A DNA stretch of 64,000 nucleotides from Litsea cubeba (lineage: Eukaryota; Streptophyta; Magnoliopsida; Laurales; Lauraceae): positions 1-64,000 of the forward strand of contig WHSA01000965.1 in assembly GCA_012931725.1 (NCBI GenBank), written 5' to 3'. Below the pieces are notes generated by a model. That model was not told the origin of the DNA. It saw only the letters and a program-made list of their open reading frames with translations, and did not search any database. The translations under genes were made by a program, and so were the position numbers. Below, piece by piece: positions 22,054 through 34,617 of the stretch; within the stretch, counting starts at the first letter, position 1; each line of letters starts with the position of its first letter.

Positions 22054-23374
22054 ATCTCAGAAACAGAGGCATTTCTATGTCTTTACTTTTAAATTCACCA
22101 TGATTTTAGTAGCTGTTGTTCATTCTACCATTCCAAGCACCTCCGATTGTCGCCATGGGCAGTCAATCTTCGGCGCAACCGGTCTGTAACTGGTAAGTCC
22201 ATTTCATTTCGGGCAGGTCATTGGTCTTTAACAGACTTTTTTGCCTTGCAGATATGGAATTGAAGTTGGTTTATGTGACATTATATTAGTAAAGGTAGAG
22301 AGCTGTTGTTATTCTGTCAAGAGTTAGTTGACTGCACTTCTGTAATGATGGTCTTATCACTTATGTAATGGCTTGAAATATTACTATCTGGTGAATGATA
22401 TAAGAAATAATTTTGTGGGGTGAGAAGATGTCAATTTTTTTAACCACAGTACCAGATAAAGACGATGAATGCTATAATGAGATGATGTTGCTCTATAAGG
22501 CATGAATGAAACAGAAGACAAACCTTTGTAGACAGATTAGATACATGTGTTATTCTTCTGTCTATGCAAATCTCCACTTTCATCGGCCATTTACTGCAAA
22601 AGTAAAAGAATCATATAAATTTGCACAAAGATTCCAAATATGGGAAAACGTATGATGGTGTGAACTTGGAAGCTGCTTGCATAACTAATTTCTGATGTCA
22701 TCTCATGTGTGCTTATTGATCTGTATCTCTAACTTGATTCTATAACTTGATGGTTTCACTCACTCAGATTGAAAAGTGGCAAAAGCGAGAATTGATAGTT
22801 CCTAAGCTCAACCACACACATACCATACCAACCCTGCATTTCTTAAAAAGGAAAACTAAATCTTGAAAAACATTTTGAGAAATTGCAGGACCCATTATCA
22901 CATAACCTACAAACAAGTCTACAACCTGTCTCTGTGAGTTGAATCATGTTCCCAGCCAATGTTGTTGTCCATTTTCATCAATAAGATTACAATTTTCTAC
23001 ACTTGTCCCACATTATTATACACATCGATGACTAATTTGGACATGGCATGAATTGCTTCCTGCAACTGATCCATTCCCTTGGTTTGAGAAGTCTTCAGAG
23101 GCAAGGTTCCAATCCTAAAACTAAACCCGCAAACTGAAGCCTACTCTGTTACCAAATTTGATTTAAACCCGAACTCTGAATAACTTTTATCACTCTCTTT
23201 GAAATCCTGTAAAGAATAAGGAAAACAGGAGAGAAGAGACCTATTAAGAATTATAAAAGGAAAGAATTACAAATATATATATATATCCAAATACCTTAAA
23301 GCCATTTATACAGGATGGAAGGAAGAGAACCACAAAAAAATTCTTGATCAAGAACCCTTTGAACCAGCAATATT
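22054..23374. repeat. C2 3' UTR intron and array flank F2, first part
   Basis: After the stop, the 3' UTR contains a short intron bounded by ctg|gtaagtcc (about 22191) and ttgccttgcag (ends 22251). The same intron is found after C6. The flank then follows the usual order up to the copia target site at 23370-23374. No other gene is visible. Confidence 0.65.
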
Positions 23375-23693
23375 TGTTAGAATGTAAAGAGCAAAAGGAG
23401 AGGAAGAAGTTTGGAGGAAAAGTTGATACCTCAAAGGAGGATCGACCAACCATTTATAAATAATTTACCCTAATCACATGCTAGTAATCAGTAGTAATTA
23501 CAATCTAATTACAATCAAGAATTAAGGAATAAAGAATATCTAAAGAATATCCTATCTCTATACATAGAATAAAATCAATGAAACAGCCTGTATAAGGCTT
23601 ATCCTAGACCCACACGTGGGATATTTTACATGGGTTAAAAACTTGATTGGGCTGGGCCTAGGGCCTGTTAGCATAAGTCCATTATCTTCTACA
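23375..23693 (-). repeat. 3' LTR of the complete copia element
   Basis: 319 bp. It differs from the partner LTR at two positions: near the outer end (caaaagg against caaaatg) and in ataaataa against ataaacaa. Confidence 0.95.
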
Positions 23694-23728
23694 CTCCCCC
23701 TCAAATTGATGTGGTAAGGCAGAAAACA

Positions 23729-26107
23729 TCAATTTGTTAATGAGATCATGATGACGCGTTTTGGGGAGGGCTTTTGTGAAGATATCCGCCAACTGGTTAA
23801 GAGTAGAGACATGAGGCAAAGTGATCTTCTCCGTAACAACATGCTGACGGATGAAGTGGCAATCAATCTCAATGTGCTTCGTTCTTTCATGAAAGACCGG
23901 ATTGTTTGCAATTCTCGTAGCACTGGTGTTGTCCCATGAAGAGGTGTAGATCTACCAATGATGACACCGAATTCACAGAGAAGACGGCGTAGCCAGATGA
24001 TTTCAGCACTCGCAGATGACATGGCCCGATATTCAGCCTCAGCAGAAGATTTAGAGACAGTGGTTTGCTTCTTACATTTCCACGAAATCAAGGAGTCCCC
24101 AAGGAACATACACCAGCCAGTGGTAGAGCGCCGAGAATCTGGGCAACCAGCCCAGTCAGCATCCGAATAAGCTGATAAGTGCAGAGAAGCGCCCGAAGAG
24201 TAGAAGAGACCATGGTTAAGGGTGCCTTTGACATAGCGGAATATGCGCAAGGCAGCAGCAAGGTGAGGTTTGTGAGGATTGCTCACAAACTGGCAAATCG
24301 TATGAACGGCATGAGAAATATCTGGTCGGGTCATAGTTAAGTAGAGTAAACTACCTACTATTCGCCGAAAAACAGAAGGATCATCTAGGGGCTGGCCATC
24401 ATCCCTACGGATCTTGCTGTTCAATTCCATAGGAGTATCAAAAGTGTGAGCATCATCAAGTTGTGCCGAAGTGATTAAATCTTTAGCATATTTCCGCTGA
24501 TGAATCTGAATGCCAGATTTGCTACGTATGAACTCCAGCCCTAGAAAGTAGGTGAGAGGACCAAGATCCTTCATTCTGAAGTGGCGAGTGAGATGACGTT
24601 TGAGATCCGTAATACCGGCACTATCATTGCCACTGATAATCATATCATCAACATAGACTAAGAGAAATGTGTAGCCTTTTGATGTCCATCGGAGGAAGAG
24701 GGAACTATCAGAGTGACTCTGGCGAAATCCAGCTTGAAGGATAGCGGCCCGAAATTTATCAAACCAAGCCCTGGGAGCCTGCTTAAGTCCATAAAGAGCT
24801 TTCCTCAATTTACAAACATGGTGTGGAGGACAAGCATAACCCGGAGGTGGTTTTAAATAAACAGTTTCATGTAAGTCTCCATGAAGAAAGGCGTTTTTGA
24901 CATCCATTTGCCATAGGGGCCAGTTACGGGCTGCAGCTACACGAAGGAGGGTGCGAACAGTGGTCATTTTAGCCACTGGTGCAAATGTCTCCTCATAGTC
25001 AATGCCATACTCCTGCTTGTAACCCTGTGCCACCAATCTGGCTTTGTAGCGGTCAAGACTGCCATCAGAGTTAACCTTTATAGAGTAGATCCATTTACTG
25101 CCAATCACAGAGGTGCGTTCAGGAGTCGGTACCAAGTCCCATGTGTTGTTTGCTTCAAGAGCAAGCAACTCCTCAGTCATAGCATCCTGCCAATATGCAA
25201 TCTTCGAAGCCTGTGAATAAGAGGTGGGAATAGGAGCACTATCCAAAGAAGTGAAAAGAGCAGGGAAGCCATATCTGTCAGGAGCAACAGAAGGACGACT
25301 AGAGCGTCGCAAGGGTATAACACTATCGGTGGAGGAAGTATTAATACCTGAGGGTGTAGGAGGCAGTATTGGGAGATGATCAGGAGAAGGAGGCCCCACA
25401 GGAGGAACCTTGTTAAGCCGGACATAGACCTTGGTAATAGGTGGTGGTGGAGAAGTAGTTGCAGGAAATTGTGGCAGATAAGAGACAGCAACAGGATGTG
25501 TATCCAAACGCAAAGAGAAGAAAGGAATGTGTTCTAAGAAGATTACATTACGAGATATTCGCATGCGTTTCTCAGATTGGTCATAGCATAGAAATCCCTT
25601 GTGTTCAGTACTGTACCCTAGAAAGAGACATTTGGCAGCTTGAGGTGACAGCTTAGTGCGTTCTGTAGGTGGAAGATGGACAAAGCATAAACAACCAAAA
25701 ACACGCAAGTGAGAATATGAAGGAGTATTACCAAAGAGAGCTTCATATGGAGTAGTCTTTCCTAGAACGGAGCTAGGATGACGATTGAGGAGATATACAG
25801 CAGTCTGTGCAGCATCACACCAAAAGGTGGGAGGAACTAAAGATGCAAGGAGGAGAGAACGAACAGTTTCAAGAATATGTCTGTTCTTCCTCTCCGCAAC
25901 ACCATTTTGCTGTGGAGTATGTGGGCAAGATTTTTGGTGAAGAATTCCTTTATCAGAAAGGAAGGCAGAAAATTCATGGGACATGTATTCTCCACCAGAG
26001 TCAGACCTAAGAGTTTTTATTTCTTTCTGAAATTGAGTTTGAACCATTTTGTAAAACTTTTGGAAGAAAGAAAAAACTTCAGATTTGAAGCGCATGAAAT
26101 AATCCAA
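23729..26107 (-). pseudogene. copia pol, second frame: integrase, reverse transcriptase, RNase H
   Basis: 792 residues. LRSDSGGEY (about 33-41) and NGVAERKNRH (about 68-77) supply the second Asp and the Glu of the integrase triad. Then come a Pro/Ser-rich linker, RT blocks WDLVPTPERTSVIGSKWIY, QMDVKNAFLHGDLHE, ALYGLKQAPRAWF and LLVYVDDMIISG (the catalytic YVDD), and the RNase H blocks YSDADWAGCPDSRRSTTGW and SSAEAEYRAMSSASAEIIWL. Near 23936 a second one-base difference shifts the frame, so the last 70 residues are not family sequence. RNase H's C-terminal part lies in another frame and runs toward the polypurine tract. Both shifts could be real or base-calling errors. Confidence 0.92.
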
Positions 26108-26907
26108 GTGAAACGAGAATGATCATCAATGAATGTCACATAATACTTAAAGCCTGTCCGACTCAAGGTGGGTGCAATTCCCCAAACATCAGTGTGAATA
26201 ATATCAAAAGATGATAACGCACGAGAACTATGAATAGGAAAAGGTAAGATATGACTCTTACTCAAACAACACGTTTCACACTTAGATTGAAGGAAAGAGG
26301 ACATCACTTTATTATTAAAAGTGGGTTCTAAAAAACCATTTTTAAATAGGGAAAGTAAATACGCATTGTTCACATGACCAAGACGACTATGCCACACAGT
26401 CCACAATTTATCTAACTGAGGAGAAGAAGAAGAAAAGAGAGAATGATGTCCAATGTCCAGCAGAAATAGTCGACCGTGTTTACTCCCTGTTGCGATCACC
26501 TTCCCAGTTTGCCGCCCCTGTATGACACAACCAGTGGAAGAAAAGATAATATGGTACCCATCATCAATAAGTTGTCCTACAGAAAGTAAATTGGCTGATA
26601 ATTTGGGAACAAAGTAGACATTGGGAAGGTGGAGAGACTGACCAGAGACACCAGATAAAATAATGGTACCAATTCCAGAGATGATTAATTGGTCTCCATT
26701 AGCAGTGGTGATTTTTTCTTTTCCAAGGTAAGGGTGAGAGGCTGTAAAGCTACTTTCTACAGAAGTCATGTGGTTCGATGCTCCTGAATCTAGAAACCAT
26801 GTGGATGGGGTGATGGATGAAGACAGAGATATTGAAGAATGAAAAGCTGGAAATGCTAGAGGAGAGTGAGATTGATACCGATCACCATTAGCATCATAAT
26901 TGTCCAT
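26017..26907 (-). pseudogene. copia pol, first frame: protease and N-terminal integrase
   Basis: 296 residues from ATG at 26907. WFLDSGASNHMT (about residues 37-48) is the aspartic protease active site. WHSRLGH...CETCCLSKSH (about 171-220) is the zinc-binding pre-integrase region. IIHTDVWG and FIDDHSRFTW belong to the integrase core and include its first catalytic Asp. Just after this point, near 26100, a one-base difference throws the frame off, and the last 27 or so residues are out-of-frame. The rest of integrase continues in the overlapping frame 23729-26107. Confidence 0.9.
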
Positions 26908-27997
26908 AGTAGAAAAGAGGCAGGAACAATACTAACAGCAAGGGACAGCAAATATGTAATAGCAACAAAGACAGCAACAGCAGCAGCAAATATGTGGCGG
27001 CAGCAAAGAGGGCTAACAGTGGCAGCAGCAACAGTAAGCTTGCAAGCAGCAAATCGACACAGCAGCAACTATTGAAAACACAGCCAAAAAGTAGCAGAAA
27101 CAGCAGTAGCAGGTCTAAAAACTCAGTGGTAATACTTGTCAGGTGGATGCTGGTAGCCAGAGGGTGAGGAAGGTGCAAACAGAAGTGCACAGTAGCAGCA
27201 ACAGAGTACAGGGAAGCCTGACGTCCCTATCGTCAGCTGGTGAATCCACACGTGGGCCCCACAGAATGATCGAATCACAGATCAGGTTTGATCGCTGTAA
27301 AGTGGATCAAATGTACTTCCTTCAGGTCCAAATCTGATGAGATTTGGAAAAAGATCCACAAATCTGGACGGTGATGATGAAATCTGTCTTAGAAAACCGT
27401 CAGATGAAGAAGATGTTGGAAACTATCTCAAAGGTGATGGAAAAATTCCTGAAAAATCACCATAATTCCCAGAAAAATGAGTCGACCAACACTAGGTGGA
27501 CTGTTGGTGCTGTCTAGATCATCGTCTGTGGGCAGCAGTGAAGCAGTGAAGCAGTTTACTGAATACCGCACGACACGTCCAGCTTCGTCAGTGGGTCGAT
27601 TTGAACATGAACTCCATGAGCGGATCAACAGCAAGATCAGAGGTAGGGGATGGAAGGACAAGATATTTTCGCAACACCAGGCCAAAGTTTCACTCAAATC
27701 GGATCAAAATCCACAAATTTGAACGGCTGTGATGGAAACTGCCGGACAAAACTGAAATATCACAAAATGAGGTGGATATCCTACTTCTGATGATCCAAAA
27801 ATCTTGAAAAAATCTCCATAAATAAGAGAATAACCAGACGAACAATATAGGCTGCTTCCGCTGCGATGATGATGATGATCAAAGGTGGGCCACCTCTGAT
27901 CAGGGATGATCAGACACTATCGGAGGGAAGTTTTCACTTCAGGAAGAAGAATGATCAATGATAGAAGACAATAGAAGAGGGATTGATCATAACCATA
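26908..27997 (-). other. Long leader without gag
   Basis: In related elements this interval codes for gag (about 1 kb). Here the minus strand shows no nucleocapsid Cys-His knuckle and no UBN2-type frame. The open frames 27428-27697 and 26894-27190 look random; the second is a Leu string from a ctg/ttg-rich tract at about 26935-27060. The part near the primer site is leader-like. Gag was replaced or has diverged beyond recognition. Confidence 0.6.
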
Positions 27998-28009
27998 GCT
28001 CTGATACCA
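27998..28009 (-). other. Primer binding site, initiator Met tRNA type
   Basis: On the minus strand tggtatcagagc follows the LTR end directly. It matches the 3' end complement of plant initiator Met tRNA used by most copia elements. A related sequence (ttgtatcagagc) is at 59816-59827 in the second gag-bearing fragment. Confidence 0.9.
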
Positions 28010-28328
28010 TGTTAGAATGTAAAGAGCAAAATGAGAGGAAGAAGTTTGGAGGAAAAGTTGATACCTCAAAGGAGGATCGACCAACCATTTATAAACAATT
28101 TACCCTAATCACATGCTAGTAATCAGTAGTAATTACAATCTAATTACAATCAAGAATTAAGGAATAAAGAATATCTAAAGAATATCCTATCTCTATACAT
28201 AGAATAAAATCAATGAAACAGCCTGTATAAGGCTTATCCTAGACCCACACGTGGGATATTTTACATGGGTTAAAAACTTGATTGGGCTGGGCCTAGGGCC
28301 TGTTAGCATAAGTCCATTATCTTCTACA
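28010..28328 (-). repeat. 5' LTR of the complete copia element
   Basis: 319 bp, the upstream LTR in element orientation. The primer binding site adjoins it at 27998-28009. The near-identity to the 3' LTR argues for a recent insertion. No age is given because the species' substitution rate is unknown. Confidence 0.95.
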
Positions 28329-28333
28329 ATATT

Positions 28334-31300
28334 CTCATCTGTAAGACAGTGCTATAGAGTAACTCAATAATTCTTTTGTATAAATTCTGAATGAGAATAC
28401 AGAGGATGTCCGATCAGTCCTTGTAATATGACTTCCACAGTTCCCTTCCTCTAAATTGGCCCTTGTAATAAGTTAGAGCTCTTTTAGGTTAAAGAACTAT
28501 GGACTCTCCGGATAATTTACCACCTAGAGTTTCTCATCCTACTTATAAGGTCACTACGATACGTGCCAAGCATGGAGGAAAGGTGGGTAGAAAGGCCTAT
28601 GTGCGTAGAGTTGGGTCAAATATGGAAAACCTTAGACTGAGGTTCCGAAACTGTGATATTTTTTATCATTTAGGTAAAGAGAATTTTGTGATGATTCATG
28701 CCAATGGTGAATAACCATTGAGTGCGTGTCTATGTCGATTTTTTTCTTAGGTTTAGTGTTAGTGCAAGGCTTGAGTTCTTAACTTTTAAATTTGGGAGCG
28801 TTTCTCACTAGAAATACACAGGCACACATACTTAATTTTGTGAGTGGTTCTCACTATAAATATACACATGCATATATATGGCAATGATTTGTTGCACATG
28901 GTTGCACCATAGGCACAAATTGCAAGACCCCTAGAGCTATGCAAATGGTCAACCCCATCACATTATCCTAACCCTTGATATTCTGCCCTCAAATTTTAAT
29001 GGTTCTAAAGGCATTGACATTTTGTGTTTTTAATCCAACGATGAGTAACATTTCAATGGGTGTCAAAATTGTGGTGAGGGCCAATTCATGGGAAGAAGGG
29101 AGTGAGTATAAAGAGTGAGAGGTGTTTGATGTCACAAGTGGGCTAGGTGGAAACATGATTGAAGGTGTACATTGTTCACACCGAATCACATGATTGATGA
29201 TACTACAACTCAATTGGAGTTCTAGGTTTCAAGATACTCACTCTCTTTGTTATACATGTTTAATGTCTCCTCCTTCGCTTATCAGATCCATTCCTTGTGT
29301 GCGTCATTATATGAGGAGAGGACCAACCTCCCTTTCAAATTTCAGTATTCGATCTTCTACATTTTCTTTATCATGCTGTTAAATTTATCCTTATTAGCAT
29401 CATAGAATACACAAGTCCTGCAAATTTTATGCTTGTCTAGTTAATCTTGCTTCGAGTGGATATGTCTGCAGATTCAAAGTACATTTCATTATAGATTGAG
29501 ATTTTATTCAAGTTATTCTTGTTAGTAATGAATCGATCCCGTGGTTGGTATAATAGTTTATTTTCTTGCATTTTGGCTGTTTTGGTGGTTTCTTCCAAAT
29601 GACTGAAGCTTTAGTTCATTTGGTCCACTTGTCAAATTTTGGAGGAGGATTTTACATTATTAGTTTTTTCATACATGTAGATCTGACTTGCTCAAAATAG
29701 ACACAACCTGAACATCAAAGTACAATCTAAGTGATCAAAATGAGTTTTACCTATACAACCTTTTTCTTCTTTTCTCAATAGTATCTTCATTTCTTTTTTC
29801 ATTTTATTCTCCCACTCCACTCTCGTGTACCTGAATTCTTTGTCAATCATGGGTTTCATTTCTTGTGAGTTGTGATGCGTGTAGTCATTAGTAGAAAGAT
29901 GATTCTATTGTTACTCTCTTTGTGTATTTGTAACTTCTTATCTGATCAAGTACAAGTTTCTTGTTTATATAAAATGATAAATTTGATTAACTATCTTATT
30001 CATATTGAACTTCTTAAATTTCAGGCTTTCAACTTTTGGATAAGAGCATGGATGGAATAATAGGAGGAAACTTCCTTCAAAGTAAGACTGATATCAGATA
30101 GAAATCAACTTGATTTGTATCCTCATGATCCAAACCCAGTGGAAAGAGGAAGAAGAAAGTCAAAATAACAGAGATGAATGAGAAAAGGTTCAGGCCAATC
30201 CCATCCTATTATTTCTTTACTCGCGCGCGTGTGTGTGTGTGGAGAGAGAGAGTGAGAGAGCCAAGCGAGTGGTTGCAATGGTTGTAAGGTGGTCAGAGAT
30301 GCTATGCTGACCATGCTAGACATAGTTTTCTTCTTTTTTTCTTTTTTTTTCTTTTTATGAAGAAATGGAGAGGACCTACTTTTAAAAAGGAAATGAATGA
30401 GAGATGTGTTGAACTTTTAGGATATAGCTTTATCCCTCATTCACAAATGGCTTTTTGAAAAAAGAAGAAGAAGAAGATAATGGTAGCTTAACATAGATAA
30501 GAAAAGCTTGTTCTGTAAATCAATCTGTGAGTGCCATATTGATTGACCATGCCACTGTATTACTTGCCAGCCCCTACCTTTTAACTGGCAAAGAACCTCA
30601 AACGAATCCTTCTATAACCTCTTTTACCTCCCTGCTCTTGCTCGTTACAACGTTACATAATTGGTTGAGGAAAGAGTGAAAGATTTACTCATCCCTTGTG
30701 AAAAGACATCCTTAAGGATGTCTTAACCATCTCACTACTTGCATGGTTGGCAAAGAGAAATAGCTTTTACTATTGAAGACTTGATTTCTTCTTGGAAACT
30801 ATTGGTTCCTAAATGTGTTATTCGTATGTGCATGAGTGCATCCTTTATCCTTTCTTGATATAGGGGTTTAGGATCATGAGTCTAGTATAAATTGACCTAG
30901 ACTGATTCCTAAATGTGTTATTAATATGTGCATCCTTTAATCCTTTCTTGATATAGGGGTTCAGGATCTTGAGTCTAGTCCTAATTTGACCCAGACTGAA
31001 CTTCAAAATTTCCTGGTTATATGACTTTGTGGTCAACTCAGTTCTGACATCGATCGGACCAAAACATCAAGCCCAAGGCTCAAAACTCTTGGGCCGGGTC
31101 CTTTAGTTAATTTTTTAAACAAGCATCCATTGCCATCCTTGTGACTTGATGATCTATTTTTATTATAATTTGCACAATTTGTTGGTTTTGTGTTTCTAAT
31201 ATTGTTATTGTAAAAGGTTGCCGGAGTGGTTCATACTTTGAGAAGTTGCTTTCCCTTTATTATGAAAACTTTTCTTCATATTTCTTATGATCATGTCACA

Positions 31301-32770
31301 TGTATTGTCTCATTATTCACTTGAATATCACGATGTGATTTCAAATGTTAATTATAATATGACTTCTAGAGGTTTTACTATTATTTTTATTTTTGTGACC
31401 GAATGAAACCCACAACCACGTTCCATCTGTGCTATGAGTCCTCTAAGAATTGTTGTTCCATTATAAGACTTTCTTAATCATTCCACAATTAGAAGTTGTT
31501 TTAGAACAAACTTAATTTTATCGAGAAAGCTACACATCCACCTAACTTGTATCAGACAATCAATGTAAACTAATTCACTCATAATTATTAGAATCCTATG
31601 ATTTGTATCCCGAATCTTAAGAAAAAAAATTCGTATCTATGCAACAAATATCATTTACAAATGAATCTTAGGATTCAAGTGTTAATCCTACGACTTGATA
31701 CTCATTTAATCGAGTCTTACGAGTTACGATTCAAGTGATTCGGCTAAGCGAGAATAGCTACAACCAATAAGTTAATATTAATAATCTTTGACCTTTTTAT
31801 TTCTTATAGCACTTTTATTTTTAAAAGGCTATTTAGTAGTTAACGAAACCTCCTAAGAATTTTTGGCGGCTTGCTTTGATAACAATCTAAAGATCAATAA
31901 AGAACATGCATTGAACTAAATCATTCGATTGGACGTATGGTTCTTGTCTTTATCTTCTTCTTTTTTTAATCTATTTTGGTGTTTTTCTTAATGAACACTT
32001 TCTTAACATTAAGAGATATCCTATTGTGTAAGATTGATAGATTTGAATTCTATTTTTATTTTTATATTTTGATTTAAAGATAATAAAAAATACATATTGA
32101 TAATTTAAACTTATTTAACTATTTACACATCATTTATTTCATATATATTAATATATTCCATTATGTTCTTGACGTGATTGTATGATAGACTTACTTGTTA
32201 TCATATTTATACTGCTATAAATGAAAAAATGGATGATTATGAATAATTACTTTTTCCTTTTTTTTTAATTTTTAATTATTTTTTATTCTTATTAGAAAAA
32301 AAATCGTACGATTTGTGATTTGATTTGATTTATGGGTATGAACGATTTGCGATACCATTTCGATTTTGAAAACTATGAATTCACTAACCATAATGTTCAA
32401 ACTTCAAAACGAATGATGCAAGTGATACTGTTCCCATTTAGACTAAATTTGATGGATGTGCTAAAGTCATACGTTAGCACTCACTGTCATCTCTGTTCGT
32501 CAATGCCAACCTCTCTACTTAACACCTAATAAGAAATTTTTTCCATCCACATAATTGAATTTCATCCACTGACTCTACTCTCACTTCTTTCTATCTGTTG
32601 GTGGGCCTACGGTAGGGGTTCATAAATTTGTGTCCATTGCATACAGGTGAATTAACTATTTATTTTATTTTTATAATTAGATTCAATTAGGACTCCCATC
32701 AAGGAAGTTGTTTGTGTAGTTTTATTGTTTTATTAGGGTCTGCCTTGAGTATTAGATAGTTGGAAAGGGA
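28334..32770. repeat. Array flank F2, second part
   Basis: The least interrupted copy of the long flank. It is colinear with F0 from about 820 to 4610 and includes the putative exon at 30025-30081, the GT/GA microsatellite (30222-30262), the duplicated 100-bp block at about 30785-31005 and, after 31580, a private AT-rich insertion of about 780 bp (to about 32375) not seen in F0. An open frame at 28499-28714 is broken by indels in F0, F1 and F6 and is not called. No gene is recognised. Confidence 0.75.
30025..30081 (+). other. Putative 57-bp exon, F2 copy
   Basis: Preceded by aaatttcag and followed by gtaagactg. Same length and sequence type as the copy at 21373. It is far (3.5 kb) from the next gene fragment downstream. 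Confidence 0.4.
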
Positions 32771-33261
32771 TTGGGATGAGTTGCCATTTTTTAGAAAAAT
32801 ACTATAGACTTTCAGACCCTAACTATTTCCTTGGAGAGGTGGATGTTCTTGTGGCCAATTGTTGCTGCTTCCTGTTGCTGGGTTTTGTAGTAATGGCCAG
32901 GTTGACGTCGAGTGATGATGGTCTACCTGACGACGATGATTGTGGAGGCCCACCTGTTGCTCCTCTTTGCACTAGTAGTTGCTGTTGTTCTGAACCAGTT
33001 GGAGACACCATCATTGATGTTGAGATGGACTATAAGAAGGAAGAGTGAGAAGATGGAAGGGCATTTTTGGCATTCATATAAAATAAGGGAAAAAGTTGGT
33101 GGAAAATCCCTTAAAATGGCCAGCTGTCCTTGATTGAAAATTTAGTTGAAAATTTAGACCCCAATTTAAAATCTTTTAAAACTTGCGTCTTTTTTTGAAA
33201 TAAGGCCAAAACTTAGATCTTTTTTTTTGAAAATTTTCATTATATCAATACCCTCGCATCA
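32771..33261. other. Spacer upstream of C3 with an open frame of unknown value
   Basis: A frame at 32776-33048 would code 90 residues with a Cys-rich hydrophobic stretch and an Asp-rich SSDDGLPDDDDCGG segment. It starts where the array flank ends and has no counterpart at the equivalent place near 7410. Without a second copy or domain I treat it as uncertain. T- and A-rich repeats of tttaaaa(c)tt type fill 33120-33240. Confidence 0.3.
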
Positions 33262-33490
33262 TTTGAAAAGTAGAATTGCCCGCCACAACTTGTTCTTGGA
33301 TTCATACTTTCCAAATAATGCAAAAATATTATTATAAAAGTATCTTCAAAAACGAATTGTGGCTGGGCAACTCCACTTTGCACATTATGCAAGGTACCTT
33401 GTTAACACAAATTGTGGCTTTTACTTTCCAAATGATGCAAGGGTATTATTAACAAATTATTGTGACTGGGCATTTCTACTTTACAATTCA
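33262..33490. repeat. Imperfect inverted repeat of about 220 bp next to C3
   Basis: aaaagtagaattgcccgcca at about 33268 pairs with the complement of tgggcatttctacttt at about 33476. Internal copies of aattgtggctgggcaa and gatgcaagggtatt add direct repetition. It could be a small MITE or a local inverted duplication. It sits where the 5' two thirds of gene copy C3 should be. Confidence 0.4.
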
Positions 33491-33601
33491 GTTCTCCCTT
33501 TCACACTGCATTCTTATAAAAATGTACACCTGTGGTTAGCTAGAGGAGCATTTGCACACTTATAGATTCTGTTCTTCCGTGCTAAGAGATTGAATCACCT
33601 G

Positions 33602-33801
33602 CACAATTATTGGTGACAGTTGATGCCAGTCCAGTCAATCTTGCGACTGTGGCGGCATCCTCGTTGTCGTCATCATCACACAAGGGGCTGGAGGTACGCG
33701 TCGATGAACTGAACTCAGATGCTTCTACGTCTTTGTCTTCTTCATCTTCATCATCCTCACAGGTCCAGGTACAGCTCCCAGAAGATATGAAATCACTATA
33801 A
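33602..33801 (+). pseudogene. Gene copy C3: 3' fragment only
   Basis: The frame begins with the family LVTVDASP motif (from about 33610, no ATG) and continues through a Ser-rich tail (STSLSSSSSSSS) to LPEDMKSL and TAA at 33799-33801. It corresponds to the last third of C2 and C6, with a tail expanded by tct/tca repeats. Everything before LVTVD, including both hydrophobic segments, is missing. Confidence 0.7.
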
Positions 33802-34617
33802 TCTCAGAAACAGAGCATCGGTATGTCTTCCCTTTTACATTCTGCCGAGTTGCAGCAACGCAGCAGGTTTACAGTGGTAAGTTTTTCATTTCTAATAGGT
33901 CCTGAAACTGAAACTGAAAATAATATTTGTGTTTCACCCATGTTGCTTTTTGCCTTTAGGATATGGTGTTTGAGCCTTCGTAGATTCATCTTATCATCAT
34001 TTTGAATATGGAAGTTGGGAATGTGATGTATGTTACAATAAGTAGACAGTTGTTTCCTTTCATTTCTCCTTTGATTGCATTGAGTGTATGATGTTATTCT
34101 ATTGGAGTTACTCGATGACAATCTACGACCTGTACTATGGCTTCACTTTTGTAGTGATAGTCTTAAGTAGTGATAAGAATCGATCAGGAGAATGACATAA
34201 TTAATAATTGGGAAATGAGAACATGCTGATGTTGTTAAATACATTACCATAAAAAGATGACACATGCTCTGATGAAAGGATGTTTCTCACAAAGGCATGA
34301 ATGGAATTTAAAAAACAAAAAACAAAGAAAAAAAAAAAAAAACTTCTGAGACAAAGAAGATGTGTGTAAGATGCATCACTCTGTGCAAATCTGTATATTG
34401 AACATCCACTTGTTACATCAGTTAAACAAACATATAAAAATTTGCACAAAGAAACCCAAGATGGGAAAATGCATTATTGTTTTAACTTTGAAGACAGCTT
34501 GTGTAACTAATTAGTGATGGCATCTCATGTGTGCCTATTGATGCAAATCTCTAACTTCATTGTATATCTTGATTGTTTCACTCATACACATGAAAATTGG
34601 TAAACACTAGAATTGAC
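33802..34617. repeat. C3 3' UTR intron and flank F3, first part
   Basis: A 3' UTR intron of the family type is preserved: acagtg|gtaagttt at about 33878 to tgcctttag near 33959. It is diverged from those of C2 and C6 but in the same place. The flank then follows the array order up to the small transposon at 34618. Confidence 0.6.

Larger units (their letters stand above)
23375..28328 (-). mobile_element. Complete Ty1/copia element, 4954 bp, young, without gag
   Basis: Both LTRs (23375-23693 and 28010-28328, 319 bp each) begin and end TG...CA. I find two mismatches between them. The target duplication ATATT flanks both ends (23370-23374 and 28329-28333). The empty site is seen at 17219-17232. 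The primer binding site (tggtatcagagc, initiator Met tRNA) lies at 27998-28009 and the polypurine tract at 23694-23708. The order on the minus strand is leader, protease, integrase, reverse transcriptase, RNase H, as in copia. Between the primer site and the protease region (28009 to about 26907) I find no gag frame. Two single-base shifts also break pol. It is thus a recent but non-autonomous insertion. Confidence 0.95.

Noticed and set aside
26894..27190. Leu-rich 98-residue frame in the copia leader as a possible membrane or envelope-like protein
   Set aside because: It is a translation of a CAG/CTG-type low-complexity tract; no start context, signal or conserved segment is visible.
28499..28714. 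71-residue frame in flank F2 with a basic GRKAYVRRVGSN segment
   Set aside because: The matching positions in F0, F1 and F6 have frame-breaking indels and no start codon; the similarity is at DNA level only.
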